This document shows positions 43,256 through 50,782 of a stretch of DNA of 50,782 bases, piece by piece. The translations under genes were made by a program, and so were the position numbers. Under the pieces are notes generated by a model that was given only the letters and a program-made list of their open reading frames with translations, had not been told where the DNA came from and did not search any database. This DNA comes from an uncultured Saprospiraceae bacterium (GTDB lineage: Bacteria > Bacteroidota > Bacteroidia > Chitinophagales > Saprospiraceae), in NCBI GenBank assembly GCA_938041445.1, contig CALISO010000090.1, positions 1-50,782 on the forward strand. Direction: 5' to 3'. How positions within the stretch are numbered: position 1 is the first letter of the stretch; each line of letters opens with the position of its first letter.

Positions 43256-43276
43256 TACATTTGCAACATTGTTTCA
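43256..43276 (+). promoter_or_regulatory. -7 element overlapped by a Fur/Zur-like 7-1-7 palindrome
   Basis: TACATTTG (43256-43263) fits TAnnTTTG. It overlaps TGCAACATTGTTTCA (43262-43276), a 7-1-7 palindrome with one mismatch, the geometry used by Fur-family repressors. It is 20 bases upstream of the GTG of the MerC-domain gene, so binding would cover the transcription start. Which metal regulator uses it is inference; Zur is favoured because HupE/MerC-like transporters often belong to zinc regulons. Confidence 0.55.
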
Positions 43277-43296
43277 TTTAGACGGTTGATACCAAA

Positions 43297-43665
43297 GTGA
43301 AAGTAGCAAAACAAAACGTTGATATCCTAGGTGTAGTTGCCTCTCTGACTTGTGCATTGCACTGCCTTGCGGTACCTCTATTGATTGTCTGGTTGGGCAC
43401 TGAAGCTAACCATACTTCCCATCATATCTTTGACCTTGTTATGATCTGCGTAGGCGTGTATCTCGCTACAGTATCATTGTTGCCAACTATTAAGGCGACC
43501 AAGAATCATGTACTCACCTTATTACTAGCTTTAGGAGTGTGCTCATTTGGTTTATCGTTTTTCTTTGATCATTCAGTGAGCCACCTGTTATTCGCATCTG
43601 GTGGCATAAGTTGGGCAGCCGCTCACGCTTTCAAGATTTTCTACTTAGATCGCATTACACAGTAG
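43297..43665 (+). CDS. MerC-domain membrane protein
   Basis: 122 residues from a GTG start, with four hydrophobic segments (about 10-32, 43-62, 70-88, 92-112). The motif ASLTCALHCLAVPLL in the first helix holds the paired cysteines of MerC-type proteins, which move mercury in mercury-resistance operons and probably other soft metals elsewhere. A His-rich loop (NHTSHH) follows the first helix. It lies 15 bases before the HupE/UreJ-type gene and behind the Fur/Zur-like site, so a zinc or other transition-metal role is more likely than mercury resistance; no other mer genes are near. Confidence 0.85.
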   Translation: MKVAKQNVDILGVVASLTCALHCLAVPLLIVWLGTEANHTSHHIFDLVMICVGVYLATVSLLPTIKATKNHVLTLLLALGVCSFGLSFFFDHSVSHLLFASGGISWAAAHAFKIFYLDRITQ

Positions 43666-43680
43666 GTTTACATCTGAAAG

Positions 43681-44256
43681 ATGATTGACTTACTCAAGAT
43701 ATGGATAGAAGAAGGTATCTTCCATATCATTGATCCCAATGCTCTTGACCATCTTCTCTATGTCGTTGCATTAGCGATTCCATTTATCCTAAATAAACCT
43801 AGACAACTTCTAATCCTAATTACAGCATTTACATTAGGGCATACTTTAGCACTAGGTATCTCTGCTGCAATGACTCCTGTGTTACCAAAGTTCTATATCG
43901 AAGTAGCAATACTGTCATCTGTCATCTTTACAGCGTTCCTTGGGTTAAGGTACCAAGATAGGTCTCCATCTATGATCCAGTATTTAGTCACTGTGTTTAT
44001 TGGTTGTATTCATGGATTAGGATTTGGAAGTGAATTTGCAATGATGCATCAACATACAGGTTGGGAATTCGTCACAAGTCTGTTTGGGTTCAACCTTGGT
44101 GTTGAAGTCGGTCAAGTAATTATTATTGCATTGAGTTATGGTGTTGCATTTGGGCTCACCAAGATAGGTTTAACCCATCGATGGTTAGTGAATGGCATAA
44201 ATTCAGGGATAGTTATCTACACGTCATACCTACTTATTGCATTGATTGCAAGCTAA
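43681..44256 (+). CDS. HupE/UreJ-type metal transporter
   Basis: 191 residues with about six membrane helices. Conserved metal-site motifs of the HupE/UreJ_2 family are present: DPNALDHLLYV (H-x-x-x-D type site), FTLGHTLAL, CIHGLGFG and FGFNLGVEVGQV. Classical members carry nickel or cobalt; in Bacteroidota this subfamily often sits in metal-starvation operons. It forms a two-gene unit with the MerC-domain gene behind a Fur/Zur-like operator. The kinase gene follows after 38 bases, so read-through into it is possible. Confidence 0.86.
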   Translation: MIDLLKIWIEEGIFHIIDPNALDHLLYVVALAIPFILNKPRQLLILITAFTLGHTLALGISAAMTPVLPKFYIEVAILSSVIFTAFLGLRYQDRSPSMIQYLVTVFIGCIHGLGFGSEFAMMHQHTGWEFVTSLFGFNLGVEVGQVIIIALSYGVAFGLTKIGLTHRWLVNGINSGIVIYTSYLLIALIAS

Positions 44257-44294
44257 TAAGGAGTACAAAGGTGTATTTCAGTACTTTTGTCAGT

Positions 44295-46256
44295 ATGCGT
44301 CATATCATTAGTCTATATGTTGGGTTTTCTATACTGCTCTTGGGTGGAAACTTGATGGCGCAGACCTACCAGTTACTGATCCCTAAGCAAGAGGTGGTAG
44401 CTGTGGCGCAAGATGCAGGCGACGTGCTTTACTATCTTGATAAAGGCGGCAATCTGTATCGACACAATAGTATTCTTGAGAGCCGAGTTGAAGATATCCC
44501 ATCATTCACCCATCTAGTGATGGAAGGCGACAATCTGTATGCTGTGGCAAAAGGCAATATCTGGATCAAGTCTAGGGATAATATCTGGAAGGCATTCCTT
44601 AAGTGGGATAAGGAAGAGATTACCCACATTTTTGCAGGTAATGCAAGTGGCGAGCTGCTTGTAGTGACTAAAGATGCCTACTATAAGATCTCGGGAGGGT
44701 CGATTAATGCCTGTCCAGATTCAAGAAACCCAGGTGTGATCACATCAGAAAAAAGGGTCAAAGCTGTTCAAATTGAAAACAGTTGGTATATCCTAGACAA
44801 AGGGATAGTGAGAAAAATCTGCAACAGCTCAAAGACTATTGCGACAGATAAGTATATCATTGATCTCACCACCAAAGATGGCAAACTTGCACTCATTAGT
44901 GAGAATGATGGACCTTACATTCTTGATAATAATGGGGTAAGACCAGTCTTAATACCCGGTGACGTGTTATTTCCAAATGCGGTATTTGGACGCTTCTACA
45001 AAAACTACTATCTCAACCTGACTTCATTCAATGTCAAACGATATTCACTTACATCGGCAGAGGTGACGGAAACATCGATGAGCGAATTCTACCCCCAGTT
45101 TCAAGATTCTAGAGGTCGGATATTTGGCTATGACCAAATCGGTGTTGGATATATAGCTACGGTTGAAACCAAGCAATCACCAAAGTTTGGTTTCACTGAG
45201 ATGACAATAGATGATGAGTCCATTGAGGGTCTATCAAGCTATGAATTGACTAAGCCAACTTCAAGGATGAGAATCAGTGCTGAGTCAGTAGATTGGTATT
45301 CTTCAAATCCTGCAAAATATTATTACAGACTACCACCAAAGTATGCTGACTGGGAGGAATGGAATATCATCAGTCCACTCCTACTTGACCTAGACCAAAA
45401 CACCCAAGTATTAGAAATGAAATCCATCTATGAGGGTAAGGAAATAGAATTGCTAGAAGGACCATTCCCAATCAGAACAAAGCCTAAAGAAAATAATGCT
45501 GTTTGGTATATTTTGATTGGTAGTTTGCTCCTGCTCGTGATCGGTGGATTGATTGCCAATCTGAGACTCAATAGGGTCAAAAAAGCCCATAGCGAACGGA
45601 TCAGCAGAATAAGCTTACAGAAGCAATATGCAGAAGAACAATTGAAGTCATTGCAATTACAAATGAACCCTCACTTTCTATTTAATGTACTCAACTCTAT
45701 TCAAGGGTTGATCGCCTTAGGAGAGCATAAGCTAGCAAGACAAAATCTCAATCGATTTGCCCAACTTATGCGAGGTACGCTGTATCAATCAACTGAAGAT
45801 CATGTCACCATTGCCTCAGAAATAGAGCTCCTCAATCAATATCTTATTCTCGAGCAACTTTGTAGACCTGACAAGTTTGACTATGACATATTTGTATCCT
45901 CTTCAATCGATCAAGAGGCAAAGATTCCTAGTATGCTGATCCAGCCATTTGTAGAAAACTCTATATTACACGGTATCAGGTGGAAGAAAACTAAGGGTAC
46001 TATCAAGCTGGCTATAGCTCCACATAGTAGCGGAATACTCTGTACAGTTTCTGACAATGGAGTTGGGAGGAAGGTGGCTGGAGAAAAGAAAGAAGAAAAT
46101 CATAAGTCTGTAGGACTAGAAATCGTGACAAATAGATTGAAAAAATACTTCAGATTTAAACCACACTTAAAAACAATCCAGTACGAGGATCTCGTTGATA
46201 CTGATGGGTCTAGCCTCGGCACAAAGGTCGAAGTCCTCTTGCCAATACTCTCGTAG
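44295..46256 (+). CDS. LytS/YpdA-type sensor histidine kinase with N-terminal propeller-like domain
   Basis: 653 residues from the Met of MRHIISLYVGF; the frame is open further upstream but overlaps hupE and lacks a signal. Residues 1-22 are a signal peptide. About 25-330 are repeated beta units resembling a propeller (DNLYAVAKGNIWIKS, LALISENDGPYIL), then a Y_Y_Y-like sandwich. A membrane helix covers about 398-420 and a coiled coil follows. The His_kinase domain has LQMNPHFLFNVLNSIQGLI with phospho-accepting H460, and an ATPase domain with LIQPFVENSILHGI and SDNGVGRK. It is 22 bases from the LytTR regulator, its obvious partner. The signal is unknown. Confidence 0.9.
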   Translation: MRHIISLYVGFSILLLGGNLMAQTYQLLIPKQEVVAVAQDAGDVLYYLDKGGNLYRHNSILESRVEDIPSFTHLVMEGDNLYAVAKGNIWIKSRDNIWKAFLKWDKEEITHIFAGNASGELLVVTKDAYYKISGGSINACPDSRNPGVITSEKRVKAVQIENSWYILDKGIVRKICNSSKTIATDKYIIDLTTKDGKLALISENDGPYILDNNGVRPVLIPGDVLFPNAVFGRFYKNYYLNLTSFNVKRYSLTSAEVTETSMSEFYPQFQDSRGRIFGYDQIGVGYIATVETKQSPKFGFTEMTIDDESIEGLSSYELTKPTSRMRISAESVDWYSSNPAKYYYRLPPKYADWEEWNIISPLLLDLDQNTQVLEMKSIYEGKEIELLEGPFPIRTKPKENNAVWYILIGSLLLLVIGGLIANLRLNRVKKAHSERISRISLQKQYAEEQLKSLQLQMNPHFLFNVLNSIQGLIALGEHKLARQNLNRFAQLMRGTLYQSTEDHVTIASEIELLNQYLILEQLCRPDKFDYDIFVSSSIDQEAKIPSMLIQPFVENSILHGIRWKKTKGTIKLAIAPHSSGILCTVSDNGVGRKVAGEKKEENHKSVGLEIVTNRLKKYFRFKPHLKTIQYEDLVDTDGSSLGTKVEVLLPILS

Positions 46257-46278
46257 AAACTCATAAGAAGCAAATAAT

Positions 46279-47004
46279 ATGAAAAAAGGTGTAATCATAG
46301 ATGATAACAAACTCGCAATTGCCTCACTAAAGGCAGATGTAGAAGATCATTGTCCTCAAGTAGAGGTAGTCGGAAGTGCAGAAGGTGTGATAGAAGCAGC
46401 GAAGCTTCTCAAGGAGATAGAAGCGGATATTTTGTTTCTAGATATCCATATGAATAATGGAACAGGCTTTGATCTGCTGGACATCTTAGATACCTCTAAG
46501 TATCAAGTGATATTTACAACAGCTAGTCCTGACTTTGCGATTAAGGCCTTTCAGTATGCAGCTGTAGATTATTTGCTTAAGCCAATCGAACCTAAGCGAC
46601 TCATAGAAGCAGTTTCCAAGGTGAAGTCTGACAAACCTCTTGACAGTGCTCAGATCAAAATTCTTAAAGATTCGGATGCCCCAGAGAAGATAGTACTCAG
46701 TACAACTGAAGAAATCAGAATCGTAGAAATCAAAAATATCATCAGACTAGAGTCGTCTAATAATTACACAACATTCTATCTTGATGATGGAAGCAAGACT
46801 TTAGTAAGTAAGACTCTGAAGGAGTATGCTTTTCTGAATGATAGTGGGTTCTACAGAGTACATCAATCACATCAAGTCAATCTCTCAAAGGTCCAAGCTT
46901 ATATCAAATCGGAAGGTGGCTATATCCTGATGAAGGACGAATCTCGTGTGCCTGTATCCGTTAGAAAGAAGCCAGAAGTAATGAAGGTACTGCAGCAAGA
47001 TTAG
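46279..47004 (+). CDS. LytTR-family response regulator
   Basis: 241 residues. A receiver domain covers about 1-120 with acidic pocket IIDDN, phospho-acceptor D55 in ILFLDIHMNNGTGFDLL, the Thr in IFTTASPDFA and Lys in DYLLKPIEP. The LytTR DNA-binding domain covers about 138-238: IKNIIRLESSNNYTTFYLDD, then TLKEYAFL and FYRVHQSHQVNLSKV. It is the cognate partner of the LytS-type kinase directly upstream. LytTR proteins usually bind pairs of short direct repeats; I cannot assign target promoters in this window. Confidence 0.94.
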   Translation: MKKGVIIDDNKLAIASLKADVEDHCPQVEVVGSAEGVIEAAKLLKEIEADILFLDIHMNNGTGFDLLDILDTSKYQVIFTTASPDFAIKAFQYAAVDYLLKPIEPKRLIEAVSKVKSDKPLDSAQIKILKDSDAPEKIVLSTTEEIRIVEIKNIIRLESSNNYTTFYLDDGSKTLVSKTLKEYAFLNDSGFYRVHQSHQVNLSKVQAYIKSEGGYILMKDESRVPVSVRKKPEVMKVLQQD

Positions 47005-47166
47005 GCTAGTAGTTTATTGCTCTATCAAAAAACAATACTCACAACCTAAGTATTTGCCTGATCCTACGTAATCAATAGTACAAATTTTATTTACTAATCG
47101 ACGATATCGTTTTATTTATTAATTACGACTTTCGTCCATTATTTCATTTCACACAAAAAACAGATT

Positions 47167-47634
47167 ATGAAAAATCTTTTAAAACTTACTTTCCTTCTTC
47201 TTTTGACTATCGCAATGAGTTGCTCTGACAATTGCGATGGTGTTGAATGCGGACCTGGTATTTGTGATGATGGCACTTGTGAATGTCCTGCTGGATTCGA
47301 GGGAGATTCTTGCGAGATGCTTTCCAATGCTAAATACTTTGGAATCTGGATTACAGGTGATAGTGATTGTGGAGCAGGGAACAGTACATCTATCGACTCT
47401 GTAGAAATAGCAGCTCACCCCAATGGTAATGCTAACGAAATACAGTTTACAACTTTCGCATCATCGTTTGGAGGAACATTGGATGGAACTCTAGTAAATG
47501 GTAATCTATCTGCAATGGGAGACATTACGAATTATCCAACAACCTTAACCGGTAACTTTGCTAGTGATACTGACCTAGACGTTAACCTTTCTGCAGGTTT
47601 CTTCAACTGCACGATTGCTTTTTCAAAAAATTAG
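47167..47634 (+). CDS. Small lipoprotein with EGF-like module
   Basis: 155 residues. The signal peptide ends in a lipobox (IAMSC), predicting lipid attachment at Cys19. An EGF-like module follows at about 23-49 with six cysteines in the order C-C-C-C-C-C (NCDGVECGPGICDDGTCE, then CPAGFEGDSC). The rest (about 55-155) is a beta-rich domain with two more cysteines, near 66 and 149, that could pair. Short EGF-plus-beta lipoproteins like this occur in marine Bacteroidota, but I do not recognise a characterised relative. It is a single gene ending at a bidirectional hairpin. Confidence 0.82.
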   Translation: MKNLLKLTFLLLLTIAMSCSDNCDGVECGPGICDDGTCECPAGFEGDSCEMLSNAKYFGIWITGDSDCGAGNSTSIDSVEIAAHPNGNANEIQFTTFASSFGGTLDGTLVNGNLSAMGDITNYPTTLTGNFASDTDLDVNLSAGFFNCTIAFSKN

Positions 47635-47659
47635 TACTGAATTTTAAGAAAAAACTTAT

Positions 47660-47703
47660 CCCTAAAAAGTAGGGCAGCTAATAGCTGCCTTACTTTTTAA
47701 GGG
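47660..47703. terminator. Bidirectional terminator hairpin
   Basis: A stem of about 20 bp with one bulge and one wobble between CCCTAAAAAGTAGGGCAGCT and AGCTGCCTTACTTTTTAAGGG-type arms, with a 3-base loop. It lies between the convergent EGF-like lipoprotein gene and the barrel gene. The A/T runs inside the stem let it act in both directions. Confidence 0.8.
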
Positions 47704-47734
47704 TAACTATCAATACAACCCTCACCTCGATATT

Positions 47735-48685
47735 TCAATCCTTCTCATGCTTGACTGCAGTAGTATCTTGTTGTATCTTAATTCTGTATATCATCGTTGC
47801 CTTCAATAACCAACTATCAGCAAAGTCATTGTTGAGTTGACTCCGATTATCTCCAAATTTTACGAGTGGAATTGCGAACAGTACTTCTTCATCATATAGA
47901 CCATAAGATCTTCCTATAGATCTTCCTACTCCCAACTGGATATTGACTCCATTTTTCATTGCATATTGGAAATAGGTATATAGATCGTTTGAATTCTTTT
48001 CTAGATAACGCTTAGATTCATTTTCAACGGGAGTATGGAGATTGTAAGTTCTTACCTCTCCATTAAATTTTAACCCGATATGAGTCTGTTGTCCAATCGA
48101 ATAACTCAAGTCTAAAGAGAGAGGCAAGAGAATGTTAGCTTCGAATTTATTCGACGGACTTGTGTAGTATATTCCAAAAAGTGGAACAAGAAGTGGCCCG
48201 AATAATTCAGCATTCACATACAGACCAAACTTGTAATTTAGGTGACGACTATTGACGTACTTCATCAATGCGATACCTCCAATCTGCCAATCTCGATTAG
48301 TAATTTGTTGTAAGTCAGAAGAAAGTTTTGGTAGGAACATATATGTCCCGCTCCAGCGTACATTATGCTTAACATTGACCCCTAATTTAGCAGTAAGACT
48401 AGTTACTGATTCTTCAATTCGATTAGGGTTGAAAGAAGAACGAATATTCTCGAATGCAACTCCTGTGAGTAATGCCGTCCGTCTATTGATCACAATTGGC
48501 AGTGTCAGGTCACCGCTCATAATCCGTAAGGAATTGCCCTCTGTAGAATTATCAAATGTACTTATCGGAGCATACGCATAGTTCAACTTGACAATGTCTA
48601 CATAGTCTTGAGCAATCGTTACTCTAGAACACAAGATTAACATCATCACTAATAGCACAAATTTTAATCTAGCTAGCTTGAGCAT
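47735..48685 (-). CDS. Outer-membrane beta-barrel protein, DUF6268-like
   Basis: 316 residues with a signal peptide at about 1-25 (ending TIAQ). The remainder alternates polar and hydrophobic strands separated by short turns, as in a barrel of about 12 strands: ALLTGVAFENIRSSF, GVNVKHNVRWSGTYMFLP, HLNYKFGLYVNAELFGPLLV, THIGLKFNGEVRTYNL. The pattern resembles the DUF6268 family of Bacteroidota. The C-terminus is charged rather than ending in Phe. It is a single gene. The function is unknown; the family name is from memory of its pattern. Confidence 0.7.
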   Translation of the reverse strand: MLKLARLKFVLLVMMLILCSRVTIAQDYVDIVKLNYAYAPISTFDNSTEGNSLRIMSGDLTLPIVINRRTALLTGVAFENIRSSFNPNRIEESVTSLTAKLGVNVKHNVRWSGTYMFLPKLSSDLQQITNRDWQIGGIALMKYVNSRHLNYKFGLYVNAELFGPLLVPLFGIYYTSPSNKFEANILLPLSLDLSYSIGQQTHIGLKFNGEVRTYNLHTPVENESKRYLEKNSNDLYTYFQYAMKNGVNIQLGVGRSIGRSYGLYDEEVLFAIPLVKFGDNRSQLNNDFADSWLLKATMIYRIKIQQDTTAVKHEKD

Positions 48686-48851
48686 TGTATGATCTGTTTG
48701 ATGAATTATACATCAAAGATCATCGAACGACTGTTTCAAATTTTGAAGTTGCAATAAATAAATTCTCACTTATTGAGAATATGCCCTCTGCATATATGCT
48801 GATATGGTTTGGGGCTGTGGTGTAGGTTATCTTGGCAAAAGAGTGTTGAAT

Positions 48852-50063
48852 CTATTGCTTAACAAATTTCCTTTGGCTGTAACTAGTGTTTATTTCATCA
48901 GTGATGGAAAGGATATACATCCCGTTTTCCAAACCGCTAACATCTATGCTAGCTTGATCAATTTGATCTAAATTAACATCTAGTACTCTATCACCATAAA
49001 CGTCAAAGATTGTTACTTTAGACGCATTCAGCTGACTATCAATATTGATGAATTGACTCACTGGATTTGGTCTAAGAACTAAGTTCTGACTATCTATTGT
49101 TTCTGAGATTGAGCTTAAGACTGGTGGATCATCACAAAACACTTCGCCAGCACTGTTTATTGAAAACTCATTTAGACCAATCCAAAATGTCTCTACAATT
49201 TCTTCATAATTTTCAGCGATGACTGGATGAATAATTGACTCTACATTGTAGTCCAATGGCGCCATCTCCTCATAGATAACCATATACGTAATGACAGCAC
49301 TCAAAAAATAAATAGACGCTTGTCCATGTGGTGCATCATCTTCATAAAGGTCACTCACTTCTATCTGATTGTAAGGAGCTGTATTAAGCAATTGACTAAT
49401 TAGCGATCCTACTGGAATCAGATTCACACATACATCAGGAAAGTTTTCTGACAATGCATTATGGTAGTCCGAAAACCAGTTATGAAATTCATTATTCAAA
49501 TTCTCATTGTACGAATTCCACTCAGATTCAGAAGGTGGAAAACCATTGCTGAGAAATGGAGCCATATCAGGCCAATTCTCATATATATAAAAATTTAACC
49601 CCGGATCTTGTTGAAGGCACCATTCAAAAATATCTTCGGTCGCACTTATTGGAGATACCGATTCACCTGGGTAATTCGAATTAGGTGGTTGCCATTGGAT
49701 AAAATTACCTGGTGTAATGAGAATGGTATTAAAGTTTGCATCAGCAAAGGACTCATAATCAGAATCCCAAGCACCTTCTACAAAGTCAAAACCCCACTGA
49801 GCAAAGGGTGGTAGATTGGCGTGCTGTGGTAAAAATCCATATTGTCCACTGACTGAATATTCGTGACCTGCTGCATTCGCTAAAAAATGAACCCAATGAG
49901 GCACCGATGTCTCTTGACTAGGAGTAGGATTAACTTGAAACTCGTGGTGAATCAAACTATGACCGAAAATGTAATTTGTAATATTCTTCTGGGCACAAAG
50001 TTGACTATAAACCAAAACGAAGAGTATCACTAAACTGGTTGTATTTATTAACCTTTTGGTCAT
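48852..50063 (-). CDS. T9SS-secreted SGNH-hydrolase-like protein
   Basis: 403 residues from the Met of MTKRLINTTSLVILFVL, which gives a signal peptide; a good -7 element sits 36 bases before it. The mature N-terminus has YIFGHSLIHHEF, a GDSL-like block with the candidate nucleophile Ser. The later blocks are ILITPGNFIQWQ and EDDAPHGQASIYFLSA, the latter supplying the D-x-x-H pair. This suggests an SGNH esterase fold over residues about 25-300. The last 80 residues are a T9SS sorting domain (LVLRPNPVSQFINID, ENGMYILSITDE). A secreted carbohydrate esterase is possible. The substrate is not indicated by the neighbours. Confidence 0.75.
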   Translation of the reverse strand: MTKRLINTTSLVILFVLVYSQLCAQKNITNYIFGHSLIHHEFQVNPTPSQETSVPHWVHFLANAAGHEYSVSGQYGFLPQHANLPPFAQWGFDFVEGAWDSDYESFADANFNTILITPGNFIQWQPPNSNYPGESVSPISATEDIFEWCLQQDPGLNFYIYENWPDMAPFLSNGFPPSESEWNSYNENLNNEFHNWFSDYHNALSENFPDVCVNLIPVGSLISQLLNTAPYNQIEVSDLYEDDAPHGQASIYFLSAVITYMVIYEEMAPLDYNVESIIHPVIAENYEEIVETFWIGLNEFSINSAGEVFCDDPPVLSSISETIDSQNLVLRPNPVSQFINIDSQLNASKVTIFDVYGDRVLDVNLDQIDQASIDVSGLENGMYILSITDEINTSYSQRKFVKQ

Positions 50064-50098
50064 AGTTTGTTGGAATTGATCTATTAAAAATATCCTAG

Positions 50099-50106
50099 CA
50101 AATGTA
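50099..50106 (-). promoter_or_regulatory. -7 element of the SGNH-like gene
   Basis: Minus-strand TACATTTG, an exact match to TAnnTTTG, 36 bases before the ATG. It supports the choice of the shorter start, because the longer frame would start upstream of it. Confidence 0.55.
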
Positions 50107-50162
50107 ATAGTCTTACTCGATACTGATTGCTGCGTAAAGTAGATATTCTTACTGCTCACATC

Positions 50163-50678
50163 CTATAGGTATCGCTCTCTCAGGATCTGCATATGATGTA
50201 ACTCATGCCCTACTATGATATATCCTGCAGCTCTAGCAGACATTGGCCCACCGCTGGCAGTGCCTATCTGCTCCAACATCTCATCATCAAAGCTCTTAAA
50301 CATCGCAACAGTATTTGCACGGCAATAATTATAATCTTCAAGTATCGACTCGTATGTCCGAGTATTAGCTTTCGCTTTATTGACATAATCATCTTGTTCA
50401 TAACCAGGTAAAGGACTCTTATCTCCTCTAGCAATGCGCAATGCTCTGTAGGCAAATATGCGTTCAGTATCAATAATATGTTGTACCATATCCTTCACAG
50501 TCCACTTGCCCTCAGCATAACGATAGTCGTGTTTTTCAATAGGATAATTTTCTAAGATTCGCAACACGTAAGTATAGCCAGATTGTAATCCTTCCAAAAT
50601 GGTAGTCTGAGGAGCCTGCTCTATGTATCGTCCAAAATATGGAACATGCTCATTCGCATTAATGTCTGATGGTTTCAT
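50163..50678 (-). CDS. DinB-family metal-dependent protein
   Basis: 171 residues forming a four-helix bundle of the DinB/YfiT type. The three metal-ligand histidines are visible: one in MVQHIIDTERIFAYRAL and two in GHELHHMQILRERYL. A conserved WTVKDMVQHI opening is also present. Members include thiol transferases and many damage- or stress-induced proteins of unknown reaction. It has no signal peptide, so it is cytoplasmic. The 104 bases before it, up to the window end, hold no gene that I can support. Confidence 0.9.
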   Translation of the reverse strand: MKPSDINANEHVPYFGRYIEQAPQTTILEGLQSGYTYVLRILENYPIEKHDYRYAEGKWTVKDMVQHIIDTERIFAYRALRIARGDKSPLPGYEQDDYVNKAKANTRTYESILEDYNYCRANTVAMFKSFDDEMLEQIGTASGGPMSARAAGYIIVGHELHHMQILRERYL

Positions 50679-50782
50679 TTTTGGTGTGTTATGATTGACT
50701 TATGTTTCAAATCATTGTTGGAAATGATACGATTGGATTCGATTGCAATACTTGGTTTTTCTATTCATCTATATTGTCAGGC

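Noticed and set aside
43297-43665. A mercury-resistance operon, because of the MerC domain.
   Set aside because: No merA, merT, merP or MerR-type regulator is present; the neighbours point to transition-metal homeostasis.
44181-44294. Possible N-terminal extension of the sensor kinase overlapping hupE.
   Set aside because: The extension has no signal peptide and overlaps the coding end of hupE; the downstream Met begins a typical signal peptide.
1-50782. tRNA, rRNA, insertion sequences, integrases and phage genes.
   Set aside because: Looked for by eye on both strands; no T-arm consensus, transposase motif or flanking repeat could be supported.

Overview
The window is a piece of a chromosome from a member of the Bacteroidota, most likely a marine Saprospiria-type lineage. 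The phylum call rests on a SusC/SusD pair, several secreted proteins with C-terminal type IX secretion (T9SS) sorting domains, lipoproteins with a signal peptide ending in Cys, matches to the Bacteroidota -7 promoter element TAnnTTTG, a LytTR/LytS signalling pair and AT-rich DNA. The lineage below phylum is inference. I see no rRNA, tRNA, CRISPR array, insertion sequence or phage gene.

Layout. (1) 1-10292: a polysaccharide utilisation locus. On the minus strand it reads PKD-domain surface lipoprotein, GH16 laminarinase-like lipoprotein, SusC, SusD (cut by the window edge). A divergent membrane-spanning propeller/Y_Y_Y/HTH regulator lies next to it. The predicted substrate is laminarin or another beta-1,3-glucan. 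(2) 10301-19401, minus strand: housekeeping envelope and metabolism genes, secA, a SPOR protein, rodA, tgt, lptF/G-type permease, then nadK with a TPR membrane protein. (3) 19528-21312: three tandem paralogues of a small secreted protein, each with its own terminator. (4) 21509-24475: a short DnaE2/ImuC-type polymerase with a palindrome over its promoter. (5) 24713-30341: a large modular lipoprotein, an ECF sigma factor overlapping a putative dual-membrane-spanning anti-sigma factor, and a GH73 glucosaminidase. (6) 30511-35054: pdxA, then a forward run of rsmA, yqeY-like, alpha/beta hydrolase and aroA. (7) 35105-43168, minus strand: a T9SS protein with seven MopE-like Asp-rich repeats, a PfkB kinase, a T9SS trypsin-like protease and an M43-like metzincin lipoprotein. 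(8) 43256-47004: MerC-domain and HupE/UreJ-type membrane proteins behind a Fur/Zur-like operator, then a LytS-type kinase and a LytTR regulator. (9) 47167-50678: an EGF-like lipoprotein, a DUF6268-like barrel, an SGNH-like T9SS protein and a DinB-family protein.

How the genes work together. The first locus captures, cuts and imports a beta-glucan under control of its divergent regulator. The middle block serves cell-envelope growth and export. The sigma/anti-sigma pair could pass outer-membrane state directly to transcription. The MerC/HupE pair looks like a metal-responsive operon facing a zinc peptidase. The most noteworthy items are the sigma factor with its trans-envelope anti-sigma protein, the operator-like palindromes over the dnaE2 and merC promoters, the tandem small secreted family, and the loss of the zinc-binding cysteines in Tgt. 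Domain calls were made by eye from motifs; no database search was run.
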